Below are positions 27,289-35,868 of a stretch of 41,409 bases of DNA, one piece after another. How positions within the stretch are numbered: the stretch's first letter is position 1; every line of letters starts with the position of its first letter. The stretch lies in NCBI GenBank assembly GCA_023268805.1, contig JALRKT010000002.1, positions 27,553 to 68,961 of the forward strand, written 5' to 3'. A program made the translations under genes and the position numbers. Source of the DNA: Bacilli bacterium. GTDB taxonomy: Bacteria; Bacillota_I; Bacilli_A; RFN20; CAG-826. The notes under the pieces are model-generated. The model was given only the letters and a program-made list of their open reading frames with translations. It did not search any database and was not told the DNA's origin.

Positions 27289-27795
27289 ATGGGAAAGTTA
27301 CAAGGCCTTGACCCAGCGCAATTCTTCCGTTTTAAAAAACGAGATCACGCCATCTTTGATCAAGTTTATGCGATGTATCATCGCGTATGTTATGTCGTGA
27401 TTTACTCGATTTTAAAACACCATGAGACGAGTGAAGATGTCTTACAAGACGTGTTTTTAAAAGCATATGAAAAAGCACCAACATGTCGGCATCAAGATTC
27501 GTTACAAGCATGGCTGGTTCTCATTGCAAGAAACACCGCGTTAAACGTCCTTGCCAAACAAAAAGAACTCGCCTGGCAAGAAGCCTATGATGACTATGTG
27601 ACGAGTTTAGAAAAACCAGATATGTTTCAAACGTGGCATAAGCAACTCAGTGACCAAGAAAATTTACTCCTCGCCTATCGCCTTGTGTATGACCTTGGTT
27701 TTGAAACGATTGCCGCCTTATTGAATATCTCGGTATCCGCTGCCCATAAACGTTATCAAAGTATTTTAGAAAAAATAAAGGAGGATTATCGATGA
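27289..27795 (+). CDS. ECF-type RNA polymerase sigma factor
   Basis: 168 residues, typical for the family. Region 2 spans about 23-85 (FDQVYAMYHRVCYVVIYSILKHHETSEDVLQDVFLKAYE, then WLVLIARNTALNVLAKQK) and region 4 about 108-165 (LLLAYRLVYDLGFETIAALLNISVSAAHKRYQSIL), a helix-turn-helix for -35 recognition. There is no region 1 or 3. ATG 27289 follows GGAGGG. The gene ends in TGA inside the start of the serpin gene (ATGA), the only TGA stop among the genes called here. ECF sigma genes usually overlap their anti-sigma gene in this way; here that position is taken by a membrane serpin. Confidence 0.88.
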   Translation: MGKLQGLDPAQFFRFKKRDHAIFDQVYAMYHRVCYVVIYSILKHHETSEDVLQDVFLKAYEKAPTCRHQDSLQAWLVLIARNTALNVLAKQKELAWQEAYDDYVTSLEKPDMFQTWHKQLSDQENLLLAYRLVYDLGFETIAALLNISVSAAHKRYQSILEKIKEDYR

Positions 27796-29201
27796 AGCAC
27801 GCACGAACCCCACTCGAAGATAAGATTGCTCAATCGGGACAATCGTATTTTCGTTCGTTTCATCGTTCATTAGTGCAACCCGCGTGGCCAAAACGTCAAC
27901 CGTTCTTGCAACGGCCTTGGGTGATACCAAGTGTTTTATCCTCCGTGTTCTCGGTGCTGATTGTCGCCTTAACCTTGAATGCGACCACACCGAATAATGG
28001 CATGGAACAAACGTTGGGACGCTTAACGGCCTTAAACACCGTCGATTATCCTTCGTGGAATGCTGCCACAGATCGAAGTCAAGAAGCGGCATTAGCGGCC
28101 CCACTGATTCCCTTTTTGGCCCAGGCCTTTTCCGCGATGGATCATGAGGACAATCTTGTGTATTCTCCCTTATCGAGTTATGTGACGATGGCGATGCTTT
28201 ATGAAGCAAGTCAAGGTACGACACAAACAGAACTTCAAAACTTACTTGGGATAACTAGTGACGATGCCCTCCATGAAGCGATTCATGATGGGTTTCAACA
28301 AACGTATCGACAAGTCATCGATAAGACCCAACCGGTAGTTCAATCCCGACTGGCAAATGGAATCTTTATTCGTGATACATTCCCAATTGTTCCTGACTAT
28401 CCCCAACGCTTGGCAGAAACGTATTTTGCGGAAGTATTTCATTCTGATTTTAGTGAAGATGATCAAGCCGCTATTGCCGAGTGGATCAATGATAAAACGA
28501 ATGATTTTTTAAATATAAAACCCGACGATTTATCGATTCAGGACTCCACACAATGGCTTTTGTATAATACGTTTTATCTTCGAGCAAACTGGTTAATACC
28601 TTATGAAGAAGCAGAGCATTATGCCTCACTTTTTACGGCAGATAACGGGGACACCATGCCCGTGATGATGATGCCAAAAACCTTACGCAACACCATGGTT
28701 TTTCAAGATGAAATGATGACCATCGTTCAAGATCAAGCGTATGGCGATTACCAATTTCATTTCATCCTCCCTTCCGAATCATCCTCCGTCGATGCCTTAT
28801 TAGCAGATGACGCTTTAGTATCCTTTTTAACGAACCAAGACGAACGTATGCAATCACGGGATGTTCGTCTTCATATTCCTGCCTTTTCGATTCAAAATAA
28901 ATTGAATTTAAAAACGTGGTATCACGAGAGGGTTCCTTCCCTTTTTACCGCGGGTGTTGCCGATTTATCGCGTGCAGGAGACGATTTATATGTCCAGTCT
29001 CTAACCCAAGACGCCCGTATTGATGTGTTTGCCGAAGGCTTTGAAGCGGCTGCGGTGACGGAGGCGGATGTCGGAACAACATCGATGCCAGTTCCACCGA
29101 ATCTTGAAATTATTTTTGATCGATCATTTGCCTTTTACATCACGACAGCATCCGGACTTATCACGTTCTTTGGTGTCGTTCATCAACCCCAAGAAGCCTA
29201 G
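27792..29201 (+). CDS. Membrane-anchored serpin (protease inhibitor fold), coupled to ECF sigma
   Basis: 469 residues. Residues 1-43 are polar and basic (predicted cytoplasmic), 44-63 a transmembrane helix, and about 95-469 an extracytoplasmic serpin domain: NLVYSPLSSYVTMAMLYEAS (121-140), NTFYLRANW in the shutter/breach region, and the C-terminal serpin signature FDRSFAFYITTASGLITFFGVV. The reactive-centre hinge reads EGFEAAAVTEADVG (about 415-428): Ala-rich as in inhibitory serpins, but with Phe at P14 where Thr/Ser is usual. P1 is probably Thr or Met near TTSM (uncertain). The start overlaps the sigma stop (ATGA) after AAGGAGG. It could be a protease-sensing anti-sigma factor or only a co-regulated surface inhibitor. 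The serpin call is firm; the signalling role is inference. Confidence 0.88.
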   Translation: MKHARTPLEDKIAQSGQSYFRSFHRSLVQPAWPKRQPFLQRPWVIPSVLSSVFSVLIVALTLNATTPNNGMEQTLGRLTALNTVDYPSWNAATDRSQEAALAAPLIPFLAQAFSAMDHEDNLVYSPLSSYVTMAMLYEASQGTTQTELQNLLGITSDDALHEAIHDGFQQTYRQVIDKTQPVVQSRLANGIFIRDTFPIVPDYPQRLAETYFAEVFHSDFSEDDQAAIAEWINDKTNDFLNIKPDDLSIQDSTQWLLYNTFYLRANWLIPYEEAEHYASLFTADNGDTMPVMMMPKTLRNTMVFQDEMMTIVQDQAYGDYQFHFILPSESSSVDALLADDALVSFLTNQDERMQSRDVRLHIPAFSIQNKLNLKTWYHERVPSLFTAGVADLSRAGDDLYVQSLTQDARIDVFAEGFEAAAVTEADVGTTSMPVPPNLEIIFDRSFAFYITTASGLITFFGVVHQPQEA

Positions 29202-29233
29202 GGTATCCTACCTCATCCACATCAAAAATAGTT

Positions 29234-29239
29234 TATAAT
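29234..29239 (+). promoter_or_regulatory. uvrA -10 box
   Basis: TATAAT 20 bases before the ATG, with no good -35. A GAGG ribosome binding site at 29248-29251 lies in the short leader. Confidence 0.45.
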
Positions 29240-29259
29240 AGTAGTTTGAGGTTTTAGGT

Positions 29260-32094
29260 ATGGATTTAAAGAACATTGTGATTAAAGAAGCCCGCGAAAA
29301 TAATTTAAAAGCGGTTAATTTAACCATTCCTAAAGATAAACTTGTTGTCTTTACCGGATTATCGGGAAGTGGAAAAACTACACTTGCTTTTGACACGATT
29401 TACATGGAAGGGCAACGGCGTTATGTCGAATCCTTATCGAGCTATGCCCGGCAATTTCTTGGCAATGTTGAAAAACCGGATGTGGAATCCATCGAAGGTC
29501 TTTCACCTGCGATTTCTATCGATCAAAAAACCACTTCTCATAATCCCCGTTCGACGGTCGGAACGGTCACAGAAATTTATGATTATCTCCGTCTACTCTT
29601 TGCCCGTGTCGGGGTTCCTTATTGCCCCACGCATCATGAACCGATTGTGGCCTTTTCTTCGCCGCAAATGGTGAATGTTGTTTTACAACAACCGGAAGGA
29701 ACAAAAATTCAAATTTTAGCCCCCCTCGTTCAAAACGAAAAAGGCACCCATAAAGTAACCTTGGATAAAATTAAACGTGCCGGTTTTGAACGCGTTCGCG
29801 TCAATGAGCACTTTGTACGGATTGATGAAGTCGGTGAGTTAGAAAAAAATAAAAAACATACGATTGCGATTGTGATTGATCGTTTAGTGATGAAACCCGA
29901 TATTCGTTCGCGTTTATACGATGCGATTGAACTCGCCCTGGATTGGTCCAAAGGGTATATGATTGCCCATATCGAGGGCGTTGATCAGTTATTTTCCTCT
30001 CATCATGCGTGTAAGCATTGTGGTTTTTCCGTTCCGAAACTCGAACCCCGTTTATTTAGTTTTAACGCACCCATAGGCAGTTGTCCGGATTGCCATGGAT
30101 TAGGCATTAAACGCGAAGTGGATGTTACCCGACTGATTCCGGATCCAACCCTATCGATTCAAGAAGGGGCGATTCAATTTTTTAAAAATATGATTGGAAC
30201 GCCGAATCTTTACTGGCAAGAATTTAAAATGCTTTGTCAACTTTATGACATTCCGTTACAAAAACCGTATTACCTTCTCACCGATGCTCAAAAGAAAGTA
30301 ATTTTAGAAGGCTCGACAAAAATCCATCAATATCAACTCAAATCTTCCAGTGGCAATGTGATTAACCGCTTTGATCGCATTGAAGGCATTAAAGCCAAAC
30401 TTGAACGGCTTTATCATGAAACTCAATCGGAAATGATGCGCGAATTTTATGAACGTTATTTTACGGACCGCACCTGCACGACGTGCCAGGGGGCGCGCCT
30501 CAATGAAAAAGTACTCAGTGTGAAAGTGGGACAAAAAAATATCCATGAAGTCACGTTATGTTCCATCATAGAACTCAATCAATGGTTAGAGGGCTTATCC
30601 TCACAACTCAGTGAATCGGAAAAAACGATTGCCCGTTTGGTCTTAAAAGAAATTAGTTCGCGGGCGGGGTTTTTAGAAAACGTCGGGTTAGATTATTTGA
30701 CCCTGGCGCGAACCGCGATGACTTTATCGGGAGGTGAGGCACAACGCATTCGCTTGGCAACGCAAATTGGATCACGTTTAACCGGCGTGCTTTATGTCTT
30801 AGATGAACCCTCGATTGGATTACATCAACGCGATAACCGTCGCTTACTCAATACACTAAAAGCGATGCGGGACTTAGGGAACACCTTAATCGTCGTCGAA
30901 CATGATGAAGAAACCATGCGCGAAGCCGACTATATTGTTGACATTGGTCCGGGTGCCGGCATGCATGGGGGTGAAGTCGTCGCCCAAGGGTCGGTTGACG
31001 ATCTCATGGCAGAACCGCGTTCCATTACCGGCGATTATCTTTCGGGTCGTAAATCGATTCCTGTTCCGAGCAAACGAAAAAAAGGCAATGGCAAAATCAT
31101 TGAAATTGTCGGGGCGAAAGAAAACAATCTTAAAAAAGTGAATGTCAACATTCCCTTAGGCGAACTCGTGGTGGTCACTGGCGTCTCTGGTTCGGGGAAA
31201 TCGACCTTAATTAACGATATTTTATATCAAGCGATTTTAAAAACATTACAACGAGCGGATGTCACCCCGGGTGCCCATCAAACCATTAAAGGATTAGATC
31301 ATCTCGATAAATGCATTAATATTTCCCAAGATCCGATTGGAAGAACTCCCCGTAGTAATCCTGCTACGTATACGAAAGTGTTTGATGAAATTCGGGATTT
31401 ATTCGCAGATACGATTGAAGCCCGTAGTCGAGGATTTGATAAAGGTCGCTTTTCCTTTAACGTTCCGGGGGGACGATGTGAAGTATGTCAAGGGGATGGC
31501 GTCAAGCGCATTCCCATGAACTTTTTACCGGACGTGTATGTGAAATGTGAAGCATGTGAAGGCAAAAGATATAACGAAGAAACCTTAGCCTGCACGTACA
31601 AAGATAAAAATATTCATGATGTCTTAGAAATGACGGCAGAGGATGCCCTTGTCTTTTTTGAAAATCGTACGAGCATTGCCCGTCGCTTACAAACGTTATG
31701 TGATGTCGGTTTAGGCTATATGAAACTTGGCCAATCGGCAACGACGTTATCTGGTGGGGAAGCCCAACGGGTCAAACTCGCGTTTGAACTCCAAAAACGA
31801 GCGACCGGAAAAACGCTTTACATTTTAGATGAACCGACCACGGGGTTACACGTCGATGATGTAGCGCGCCTTGTTCGCGTCTTACAAACGATCGTCGATC
31901 AAGGCGATTCTGTCCTGGTCATTGAACATAATTTGGATGTCATTAAGGTAGCCGATTATGTGATTGACCTCGGTCCTGAAGGTGGCGACCGTGGTGGACA
32001 AATAGTTGCCACCGGAACGCCTGAAGAAGTGAGTCGGGTGGCAACGTCCTACACGGGGCAATACTTAAAACCTTATCTTGGACATAAAGGGTAG
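29260..32094 (+). CDS. uvrA: Excinuclease ABC subunit A
   Basis: 944 residues, normal length. DNA-damage recognition ATPase of nucleotide excision repair, acting with UvrB. Two ABC modules: Walker A GLSGSGKTT (about 32-40) and GVSGSGKST (about 640-648), signatures LSGGEAQRIRLA and LSGGEAQRVKLA, and zinc-binding cysteine sets CKHCG...CPDCHG, CTTCQG and CEVCQG...CEACEG. Starts at ATG 29260 after a GAGG site with a short leader. It is a single gene after the serpin; uvrB is not in the window. Confidence 0.97.
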   Translation: MDLKNIVIKEARENNLKAVNLTIPKDKLVVFTGLSGSGKTTLAFDTIYMEGQRRYVESLSSYARQFLGNVEKPDVESIEGLSPAISIDQKTTSHNPRSTVGTVTEIYDYLRLLFARVGVPYCPTHHEPIVAFSSPQMVNVVLQQPEGTKIQILAPLVQNEKGTHKVTLDKIKRAGFERVRVNEHFVRIDEVGELEKNKKHTIAIVIDRLVMKPDIRSRLYDAIELALDWSKGYMIAHIEGVDQLFSSHHACKHCGFSVPKLEPRLFSFNAPIGSCPDCHGLGIKREVDVTRLIPDPTLSIQEGAIQFFKNMIGTPNLYWQEFKMLCQLYDIPLQKPYYLLTDAQKKVILEGSTKIHQYQLKSSSGNVINRFDRIEGIKAKLERLYHETQSEMMREFYERYFTDRTCTTCQGARLNEKVLSVKVGQKNIHEVTLCSIIELNQWLEGLSSQLSESEKTIARLVLKEISSRAGFLENVGLDYLTLARTAMTLSGGEAQRIRLATQIGSRLTGVLYVLDEPSIGLHQRDNRRLLNTLKAMRDLGNTLIVVEHDEETMREADYIVDIGPGAGMHGGEVVAQGSVDDLMAEPRSITGDYLSGRKSIPVPSKRKKGNGKIIEIVGAKENNLKKVNVNIPLGELVVVTGVSGSGKSTLINDILYQAILKTLQRADVTPGAHQTIKGLDHLDKCINISQDPIGRTPRSNPATYTKVFDEIRDLFADTIEARSRGFDKGRFSFNVPGGRCEVCQGDGVKRIPMNFLPDVYVKCEACEGKRYNEETLACTYKDKNIHDVLEMTAEDALVFFENRTSIARRLQTLCDVGLGYMKLGQSATTLSGGEAQRVKLAFELQKRATGKTLYILDEPTTGLHVDDVARLVRVLQTIVDQGDSVLVIEHNLDVIKVADYVIDLGPEGGDRGGQIVATGTPEEVSRVATSYTGQYLKPYLGHKG

Positions 32095-32136
32095 ATACAT
32101 CTCCGAAAGTCCGTTAAAATAACGAGGAGGTAACTT

Positions 32137-33363
32137 ATGGATATTACAACATTAGCGTTTTTATTTCTTGGGGGTGCCGGCGTCGGATTTGGAATTTATC
32201 GTTTTATCAAATCCCTAACGCACTTTTATGCTTTACCCTTAACCAAGCAAACGCCTTATCAAACGCTCGGTCTCAATCATTTCTTTTATATATTTTTAGC
32301 CGCGGTTGGATTAGGCGTTATGAGTTTTGCCCTTGTTCAAGATGCGGGTGAGGGCGATACAATGATGGCGTTTGCCAATCCTTTTTTACTCCTTTTATCC
32401 GGTTTATGGTTATGGACCGCCATTCGCTTAAAAGGAAAAAAAGATATTTCGGATCAATTCCATCCCTTACTATCTTCCACGATTATTTTACTAATTGTAC
32501 CGACGGCTGTTTTCTTTTACTTAACCTTAGAAAGTATTGAACCGATTTTTACGTATCCCTTACCCAAAGGCATTCCGTTTGAATCGCCCTTGGTGACGTT
32601 TTACGCCATTTTTATTTTGACAGGGGCCATTTTAGCGTATCAACTTACCGAATATGAATTTATAAAACGAGGTAAGAAAAAAGGATTTGTGGAAGATGTT
32701 TTTGTCATTGCCTTCCCTGCGGGTATCTTAGGGGCACGATTATGGTACGTATGGGGCCAATGGGATTTAGAATTTGCTGGGGAACCTTTATGGAAAATCT
32801 TTGCCGTCTGGGAAGGCGGACTTGCGATTATGGGAGGTGCCTTAGGGGGCGCTTTGGTTGGGATTCTTTATGTGCTTTGGAAACGGAAAGATATTGCTAT
32901 CATTCAGGCCGTCGACTGGGCGATTCCTACCATTCTTGTTGCCCAAGCGATTGGTCGTTGGGGTAATTTCTTTAATCAAGAAGTATATGGAGCGGTCGCG
33001 GATGTCAATCAATGGTTATGGTTACCGACCTTTGTGCGAGAACAAATGACCATCTTTGGTGAATTTCGTACCCCTTTATTTTTGATTGAGTCGTTCATTA
33101 ATTTAACGGGTTTCTTTGTGTTGAAATTTGGCATGGGTGTGGGTTTATCCAAATGGATTAAACAAGGGGATATCGCCTTAGGGTACCTAGTTTGGTATGG
33201 ATTAACCCGTGGAATTATGGAACCGCTGCGTGATCCTACCTACAATATGGGTAATCAAGGGCAATGGAGTGTGATTTGGGGCTGGGTATTCTTTGCCGTC
33301 GGTATCCTCGCTATTCTTGCCAACCATATCATCCAAGACCAATGGAAAAAACGTCATGTATAA
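32137..33363 (+). CDS. lgt: Prolipoprotein diacylglyceryl transferase with N-terminal membrane extension
   Basis: 408 residues, about 130 longer than usual. The core from about residue 133 carries the family motifs: FPAGILGARLWYVWG, WEGGLAIMGGALGG, the signature IGRWGNFFNQEVYG, and RTPLFLIES. Lgt attaches diacylglycerol to lipobox cysteines; the window encodes three such lipoproteins at 22236-26482. The extra N-terminus (1-132) has about four transmembrane helices and no recognised motif. ATG 32137 follows GAGGAGGT. The HAD gene starts in its stop region. In Bacillus subtilis lgt is followed by ppaX, the same order, though hprK, upstream of lgt there, is missing here. Confidence 0.92.
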   Translation: MDITTLAFLFLGGAGVGFGIYRFIKSLTHFYALPLTKQTPYQTLGLNHFFYIFLAAVGLGVMSFALVQDAGEGDTMMAFANPFLLLLSGLWLWTAIRLKGKKDISDQFHPLLSSTIILLIVPTAVFFYLTLESIEPIFTYPLPKGIPFESPLVTFYAIFILTGAILAYQLTEYEFIKRGKKKGFVEDVFVIAFPAGILGARLWYVWGQWDLEFAGEPLWKIFAVWEGGLAIMGGALGGALVGILYVLWKRKDIAIIQAVDWAIPTILVAQAIGRWGNFFNQEVYGAVADVNQWLWLPTFVREQMTIFGEFRTPLFLIESFINLTGFFVLKFGMGVGLSKWIKQGDIALGYLVWYGLTRGIMEPLRDPTYNMGNQGQWSVIWGWVFFAVGILAILANHIIQDQWKKRHV

Positions 33364-33994
33364 AGGTATTTTTTTCGATTTAGATGGCACCGTCGCAGAT
33401 ACTGAACTCGTCGTCATTATGACGATGCTTTCCTTTGTAGAAAAATACACCCCCAATCAAAAAGTGACGTTACATCAATTACTCAAAATTTCGGGACCTC
33501 CGATTAAAGACACGCTTCATTCGTATTTTCCGGATGAAGATGTGGAAAAACTCATTCCTGAATTTGCGGAAAAAGCGCGAGAATTTTATCCCAAATATGC
33601 GGTGGCGTTTCCCCATATTATTTCCGTGATTGATTCCTTAAAAAAACAGGGCATTGCTACGGGCATTGTCACGAGTAAACTACGTCGAAATGCCTTATTA
33701 ACCCTAGATGTTATCGGGATGGGGAAAACGTTTGATTGGATCATTACCTTGGATGAAGTCAAATCTCCTAAACCGGATCCTGATGGTATTCTTCAATGTT
33801 TAAAGCATTTTCACTTAAAACCAGAAGAGGTCTTATTCGTAGGTGATACCATTTATGATTATCACGCGGGTAGAAATGCTGGTGTAGATACCGCTCTTGT
33901 TAGTTGGTCATTACGCCCTTTCGCTGCGTCCATTCAACCCACCTTTTGGATTGATGACTATGCCCGTTTTTTTAAAATCCTTTCCGCAAAATAA
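33356..33994 (+). CDS. HAD-superfamily phosphatase, PpaX-like
   Basis: 212 residues from ATG 33356, which overlaps the lgt stop by eight bases; the frame is open further up inside lgt. Motif I FFDLDGTVADT (5-15), motif II TSK, motif III KPDPDG and motif IV VGDTIYDYHAGRNAG are all present, so it should be an active Mg-dependent phosphatase with a helical cap. The lgt-ppaX order of Bacillus suggests the pyrophosphatase PpaX, which recycles pyrophosphate from HPr dephosphorylation. No HprK is visible, so phosphoglycolate phosphatase or another substrate is equally possible. Confidence 0.82.
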   Translation: MYKGIFFDLDGTVADTELVVIMTMLSFVEKYTPNQKVTLHQLLKISGPPIKDTLHSYFPDEDVEKLIPEFAEKAREFYPKYAVAFPHIISVIDSLKKQGIATGIVTSKLRRNALLTLDVIGMGKTFDWIITLDEVKSPKPDPDGILQCLKHFHLKPEEVLFVGDTIYDYHAGRNAGVDTALVSWSLRPFAASIQPTFWIDDYARFFKILSAK

Positions 33995-34004
33995 AATAAG
34001 TCGC

Positions 34005-34031
34005 TTGAATTGAGTATAAATACGTTAAAAT
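34005..34031 (+). promoter_or_regulatory. Possible rapZ promoter, near-leaderless
   Basis: TTGAAT (34005-34010), 15-base spacer, TAAAAT (34026-34031). ATG 34040 is eight bases beyond the -10. A second -10 candidate, TATAGT at 34031-34036, is closer still. No ribosome binding site. Confidence 0.4.
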
Positions 34032-34039
34032 ATAGTATC

Positions 34040-34903
34040 ATGCGTTCCCGTGGTGTCATCTTATTAACTGGTATGTCTGGTGCGGGGAAATCCACCGCCT
34101 TGCTTGCCTTTGAAGAGCTCGGATATCGCTGTATTGATAATCCCCCAGCCGATCTTTATACGGCACTTTTTGAACTTGTTCATCATGAGGCTAATGCGAT
34201 TAAAACCGTCATCAGTGTCAACTTGCTTAACGCGAAAAAAGCTATTGAAAAAGCGCGTCACATTGAAGGCTTACGGATTCATGTGATTTGCTTAGTGGCT
34301 TCCCTTCCAGATATTTTATCGCGCTACAAACTCACGCGACATTTACATCCCTTACAAGCCGAAGGCTATACACTTGCCAAGGCCATTGATATCGATCTAA
34401 GTTTAGTGGAAGCGATTCGTCCTGACGTGAATGATTTAGTCGACACCACGGGGATGAAAGTCGCGTTCTTTAAAGAAAAGTTATTTAGTCTGTTCCGTCA
34501 TACTCCTGAAAAAGTGATGACGATTTCATTAGTGAGCTTTGGTTTTAAACATGGTTTACCGATGGATGCGGATATGGTCATGGATGTCCGTGTGCTTGAT
34601 AATCCCTTTCATCATGAGCAACTCCGTTCTTTATCGGGCTTAGATCCGAAAATTATTTCATTCGTGCGAGAGCAAGCGATGTTTCAAACGATTACCAAAA
34701 ATGTAGAAAAGAATCTTAAAGGGTATCTTGATGTCGTGATTGATCAAGGTCGCCATTATTATGAATTTGCTGTTGGATGTACCGGGGGTCGTCATCGTTC
34801 CGTTGTGTTTGTTGAAAATCTTGCAAATGTCTTACGCCAAGATCCGCGATTCGATGTTCTTGTTTATCACCGAGATATCGATAAGTTTATGAACCAAGAA
34901 TAA
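34040..34903 (+). CDS. rapZ: RNase adapter/nucleotide-binding protein RapZ (YvcJ)
   Basis: 287 residues from ATG 34040 (MRSRGVILLTG); a TTG at 34010 would add ten unlikely residues across the promoter. Walker A GMSGAGKS (about 11-18), Walker B-like VDTTGMK, and the C-terminal CTGGRHRSVVFVE all match the RapZ/YvcJ family. It binds GTP/ATP and, in some bacteria, small RNAs or UDP-GlcNAc-pathway signals. In Firmicutes yvcJ, yvcK and whiA are adjacent in that order; here whiA follows directly and its start overlaps the rapZ stop (TAATG), so yvcK is missing from the cluster. Confidence 0.9.
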   Translation: MRSRGVILLTGMSGAGKSTALLAFEELGYRCIDNPPADLYTALFELVHHEANAIKTVISVNLLNAKKAIEKARHIEGLRIHVICLVASLPDILSRYKLTRHLHPLQAEGYTLAKAIDIDLSLVEAIRPDVNDLVDTTGMKVAFFKEKLFSLFRHTPEKVMTISLVSFGFKHGLPMDADMVMDVRVLDNPFHHEQLRSLSGLDPKIISFVREQAMFQTITKNVEKNLKGYLDVVIDQGRHYYEFAVGCTGGRHRSVVFVENLANVLRQDPRFDVLVYHRDIDKFMNQE

Positions 34904-35868
34904 TGAAAGCCGTTCAATCCTTTACGAGTTTAGTGAAAGAAGAACTTACCACGAAACCGTACTCCTTTGATCGTAAACGGGCGATGCTCGCGGGTTTTAT
35001 TAAAAACAATGGGCGGTTTTCCTGGACGAAAACAACCACCAAACTGACCTTAACGACCACCTATTCTAAAATTGCCAACTTTATTTATGCGACGAGTGAA
35101 GAGCTTTTTCACCTTAAACCTCATTTTGAATATAAGACCGCTACACGGTTTTCAAAAAACCGGATTTATGAAATTGTCTTTGATACCCACGTTGATACGA
35201 TTTTGGAAGCCATTCATCTTGATTTTGCTTCTTCCAGTAAGGATTATTTAGAACAATTTTCCTCACCCGATTTGATTGCCGGCTATATGACGGGTCTTTT
35301 TTTGGCTTCAGGAAGTGTCAATCATCCGCAAAGTTCGCATTACCATTTAGAAGTATCGAGTGAAGATGAAGAATGGCTACAAGGTGTGATTCGTCTGATG
35401 AAAAAAGTCAAAAATCTCGGGGTCGATTTTAAATTAACATCCCGCAAAAACAAATTTATTTTGTATGTGAAACGTTCAGATCAAATTGCGGATTTCCTGA
35501 TTTTTCTTGGGGCAACGGAATCGACCTTGGAGTTTGAAAATATTCGCGTTGCCCGAGATTTTTCCAATAGTGATAATCGCTTGCAAATTTGTGAGAATGC
35601 CAACATGCGAAAAACCATTGAAGCCGCCGAAAAACAAATTGATGATATTCGGCTCATTGATACAGTCATTGGTCTGAAAAATTTAGATCATCCCAAACTT
35701 GTCACGCTCGCCCAATTGCGGTTAGAGCATGACTCTTCTTCCTTAGATGAACTCTCTGACATGATGAAAACCTATTATCCCAATGCGGTGAGTAAAAGTA
35801 ACTTGAATCATTTATTTCGGGCGATGCATCGCCTTGCAGAAAAACTTCGAGGGCACACGCTTGCTTAG
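34903..35868 (+). CDS. whiA: DNA-binding protein WhiA
   Basis: 321 residues. The N-terminal homing-endonuclease-like (LAGLIDADG-fold) domain spans about 1-200, with GYMTGLFLASGSVNHP (about 128-143) as the degenerate core motif. The C-terminal helix-turn-helix domain contains LRLEHDSSSLDELSDMM and SNLNHLFRAMHRL. WhiA affects cell division and chromosome segregation in Firmicutes. It starts in the rapZ stop (TAATG) and ends where the small HTH gene begins. Confidence 0.93.
   Translation: MKAVQSFTSLVKEELTTKPYSFDRKRAMLAGFIKNNGRFSWTKTTTKLTLTTTYSKIANFIYATSEELFHLKPHFEYKTATRFSKNRIYEIVFDTHVDTILEAIHLDFASSSKDYLEQFSSPDLIAGYMTGLFLASGSVNHPQSSHYHLEVSSEDEEWLQGVIRLMKKVKNLGVDFKLTSRKNKFILYVKRSDQIADFLIFLGATESTLEFENIRVARDFSNSDNRLQICENANMRKTIEAAEKQIDDIRLIDTVIGLKNLDHPKLVTLAQLRLEHDSSSLDELSDMMKTYYPNAVSKSNLNHLFRAMHRLAEKLRGHTLA

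Noticed and set aside
27766-28224. Open frame of 152 codons on the minus strand within the serpin gene
   Set aside because: It lies opposite a complete serpin gene with clear domain motifs, has no ribosome binding site and shows no recognisable domain; a shadow frame.
34010-34039. TTG start for rapZ at 34010
   Set aside because: It would translate the promoter region and add ten residues absent from the family; ATG 34040 fits better.
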